From NCBI GenBank assembly GCA_013398955.1, contig VWPU01004439.1, positions 23,908 to 87,907 on the forward strand: a stretch of DNA of 64,000 nucleotides, written 5' to 3'. A program made the position numbers and the translations under genes. The notes under the pieces are model-generated. The model ran no database searches. It was not told where the DNA came from and saw nothing but the letters and a program-made list of their open reading frames with translations. The stretch is from Callaeas wilsoni (lineage: Eukaryota; Chordata; Aves; Passeriformes; Callaeidae). Positions 62,738 to 64,000 of this stretch are shown in pieces (position 1 is the stretch's first letter; each line of letters opens with the position of its first letter).

Positions 62738-63952
62738 CTGTCACGTTAAGAAATTAAATTGTTAGTGAGAAAAAATAAAAATAAAACTATGCAAACCCGC
62801 AGTGTGACCCCAGCCCTGCAGGAGCCCTGTCGGGGCCGGTGTGCGGCGGCCGCGCTCGGACGGACGAAGGGAGGCGGGGGAAGCAGCCGCCCGGTGAGAC
62901 CGGCCGGGCGCCTCCAGGAGACACAGCCGCCTCTCGACAATCGCTCACAGCCCTGTGACAGGATCGGCCGGCCGCCCCAAGGAAGGGCACTTGAAAATAA
63001 TAGAAAACTTTCCCTCTGCCCCCGCAAAGCGATCACTCTCCCTCCGCTGGCAGAGGCGGCCTGGAGCCGCACCGCGGTACATCTGGTCAGAGCGCGTTTG
63101 AGTGCGAATGGGAGAGGGTTGAAGAAGGAAAAAGAAAGTAAAGTACCTCCACTTTTTCCTCTCTTAAGTGCACCCTTCTGGCCAGCTGTTCCCTGGTGCC
63201 CACGTCTGGGTATTTCGTTTCCTGGAAGAGGTTTTCCAGCGCTTCCAGCTGCTCGTCAGTGAAGATAGTTCGGTGCCGTCTTTTTCGCCTGCAGTGCAGC
63301 TGGTTCAGTAACTGCAGCTCCGTCCGGGACAAAGTGCCCACGTTCATGTAGGGCAACATCTGATGGGGAACAGGGGACATCAGGACTGACCCAGTGCCCT
63401 CGTAACCTACGGACAGACAGACGAGTCGACGATAGGCTTTGCATGTGATCGCTGCTCCCCCCCACCCCCGTTCTGTCCCGTCCCGTCCCGTCCCGAAAAA
63501 GCCCCCTCCCGCCGCCCAGCCGCGCTCCTGCGGGCCGCCAGCTCCCCGCCACCCCCTCCGGCCCCGCGGCTGCGGGAACAAAGGGGGCCCGTCCGCCCCG
63601 TCCCACGCGGGGCCGCCTTACCTGCGGGGGGGACGCAGGAGCACTGCTGCGCTCCCAGGGGCGGCACGGCCCCGCAGCACGAAGGGCCCACGGGGGACGC
63701 CGGCACATGCAGCTGCCCGTAGTAGTAGTTGTTGTAGCCGAGCCGAGATCCAGTGACGGCCGGCGGCAGCGCGGAGGCGGGAGCCACCGCCCGGGAGTAA
63801 AATCCGCCGTAGTCGGAGGCGCTGCCGTAGAGCGAGTCCCCGTGGAGGCTGGGGAAGACGACGGGCGCGGCGCTCGGGGGCAGCAGCACCGAGTCCTTGC
63901 AGCGAGGTCTGGCCGCCAGGATATTGTCGATGCTGAACATGCTCACAGGCAT
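62585..63952 (-). CDS. GSC: Goosecoid homeobox transcription factor, complete CDS in three exons
   Basis: This encodes a nuclear paired-like homeodomain repressor of the gastrula organizer, with later roles in head, neural crest and limb development (family knowledge). Coding exons are 63952-63622 (331 nt), 63406-63147 (260 nt) and 62737-62585 (153 nt with TGA). They join in frame to 247 residues, close to the usual length of vertebrate GSC. Residues 5-12 (MFSIDNIL) are the eh1/GEH motif that recruits Groucho/TLE. A Tyr- and Pro-rich linker follows. The homeodomain spans residues 152-211 and carries WFKNRR, with Lys at homeodomain position 50 (residue 201), which gives bicoid-type TAATCC preference. 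The C-terminus is Ser- and acid-rich and ends in SDLDSDS. Both introns have GT-AG borders. Intron 2 splits the homeodomain between positions 46 and 47, as in many paired-like genes. The chosen ATG gives the conserved family N-terminus, and a second Met follows at residue 5. The C-terminal tail is the least conserved part of the family, so differences there mean little. Confidence 0.97.
62738..63146 (-). other. GSC intron 2 (409 bp, GT-AG), inside the homeodomain
   Basis: Runs from GTACTT at 63146 to the acceptor TTAACGTGACAG ending at 62738. The acceptor has only a weak pyrimidine tract. It interrupts the homeodomain between positions 46 and 47, a shared paired-like intron site. The middle of the intron is CpG-rich (about 62810-62980). 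Confidence 0.93.
63147..63406 (-). CDS. GSC: GSC coding exon 2 (residues 111-197)
   Basis: Encodes the conserved [20 protein letters not shown] linker and homeodomain positions 1-46, ending in HLREEKVE. The donor is GAG|GTACTT, with GT at 63146-63145. Exons 1 and 2 together total 591 nt, so the boundary with exon 3 is phase 0. This is the most conserved part of the protein. An Arg-Arg-Val-His stretch lies in homeodomain helix 2 (residues 187-190), where mammalian GSC, as I remember it, has Lys at the second position. Confidence 0.96.
63407..63621 (-). other. GSC intron 1 (215 bp, GT-AG)
   Basis: A short GC-rich intron running from GTAAGG at 63621 to the acceptor GTCCGTAG ending at 63407. It holds a perfect (TCCCG)4 run on the plus strand at 63476-63495 and a C-rich tract just before it. 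Joining 63622 to 63406 restores the frame exactly. Confidence 0.92.
63476..63495. repeat. (TCCCG)4 microsatellite in GSC intron 1
   Basis: Four perfect pentamer copies on the plus strand. Confidence 0.9.
63622..63952 (-). CDS. GSC: GSC coding exon 1 (residues 1-110 plus one base)
   Basis: The exon starts at the ATG at 63952-63950 and ends with the donor CAG|GTAAGG, intron GT at 63621-63620. The last base is the first base of a Gly codon completed by exon 2 (phase 1). It encodes the eh1 repressor motif and the Tyr/Pro/Ala-rich N-terminal half, including a YNNYYYGQ segment and a Cys-containing end (CSCVPPA). It is very GC-rich and lies inside a CpG island. The start context is GGGGCATGC, with G at -3. 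Confidence 0.95.
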
Positions 63953-64000
63953 GCCCCAAACCGTGCGGGGCAGGGCGGCGGGGACCGGCCGGGGGAGGGA
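63953..64000 (-). promoter_or_regulatory. GSC 5' flank / 5' UTR fragment cut by the window edge
   Basis: Only 48 bases upstream of the start codon are present. They are GC-rich and contain no in-window ATG upstream of the chosen start. The TATA region and the activin/Wnt-responsive proximal and distal elements known in other vertebrate GSC genes would lie beyond 64000. Confidence 0.5.

Larger units (their letters stand above)
62810..64000. promoter_or_regulatory. CpG island over GSC 5' half
   Basis: Dense CG dinucleotides and high GC cover the 5' flank, exon 1, intron 1 and part of intron 2, against AT-rich DNA elsewhere in the window. CpG islands over promoters and early exons are typical of developmental homeobox genes and often carry Polycomb marks in cells where the gene is off (family knowledge). 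Boundaries were judged by eye. Confidence 0.75.

Noticed and set aside
63439..63756. 105-residue plus-strand frame over GSC exon 1 and intron 1
   Set aside because: It is antisense to the verified GSC exon and intron and Pro/Arg-rich by composition.
1..64000. CRISPR arrays, operons, ribosome binding sites or phage genes
   Set aside because: Spliced homeobox gene, CR1 and MIR elements show vertebrate nuclear DNA, and no regularly spaced repeats exist.

Overview
The window looks like a bird nuclear genome. The evidence is several CR1 LINE fragments of the avian kind, a fragment that reads like an avian ERVL-type LTR, a few very old MIR-like SINE remnants shared across amniotes, and one vertebrate homeobox gene with introns. 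The species cannot be named from the sequence alone.

Only one protein-coding gene can be supported: goosecoid (GSC), on the minus strand at the right end. Its three coding exons are 63952-63622, 63406-63147 and 62737-62585. They splice in frame into 247 residues with an N-terminal eh1-type repressor motif and a complete K50 homeodomain at residues 152-211. A poly(A) signal lies 140 bases beyond the stop codon. The start codon is 48 bases from the window edge, so the promoter is outside. A second CpG-rich block at about 61920-62415 sits immediately beyond the GSC 3' end and is not explained by GSC coding sequence.

The other roughly 61.8 kb (1-61900) is AT-rich, non-coding-looking DNA lying 3' of GSC. 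Its open reading frames are short, overlap one another on both strands and resemble no family I recognise. Identifiable content is CR1 fragments (about 12.2-12.6, 22.6, 23.5-23.8, 25.2-25.4, 28.0 and 34.8-35.2 kb), MIR-like remnants (29.7, 48.0, 53.7 and 59.2 kb), an LTR fragment (43.0 kb), an old element arm (47.3 kb), short local duplications and homopolymer runs. This fits a gene desert beside a developmental regulator, where distant enhancers would be expected, but none can be proven here.

The items most worth a second look are an exon-like 152-base segment on the minus strand at 29259-29108, an unassigned repeat of about 140 bp present twice in the same orientation (28949-29085 and 34567-34713), the CpG block downstream of GSC, a CTCF-like motif at 22264-22279, and an unassigned ORF-rich patch at 44.2-44.8 kb. 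I did not find a convincing new multi-gene system.
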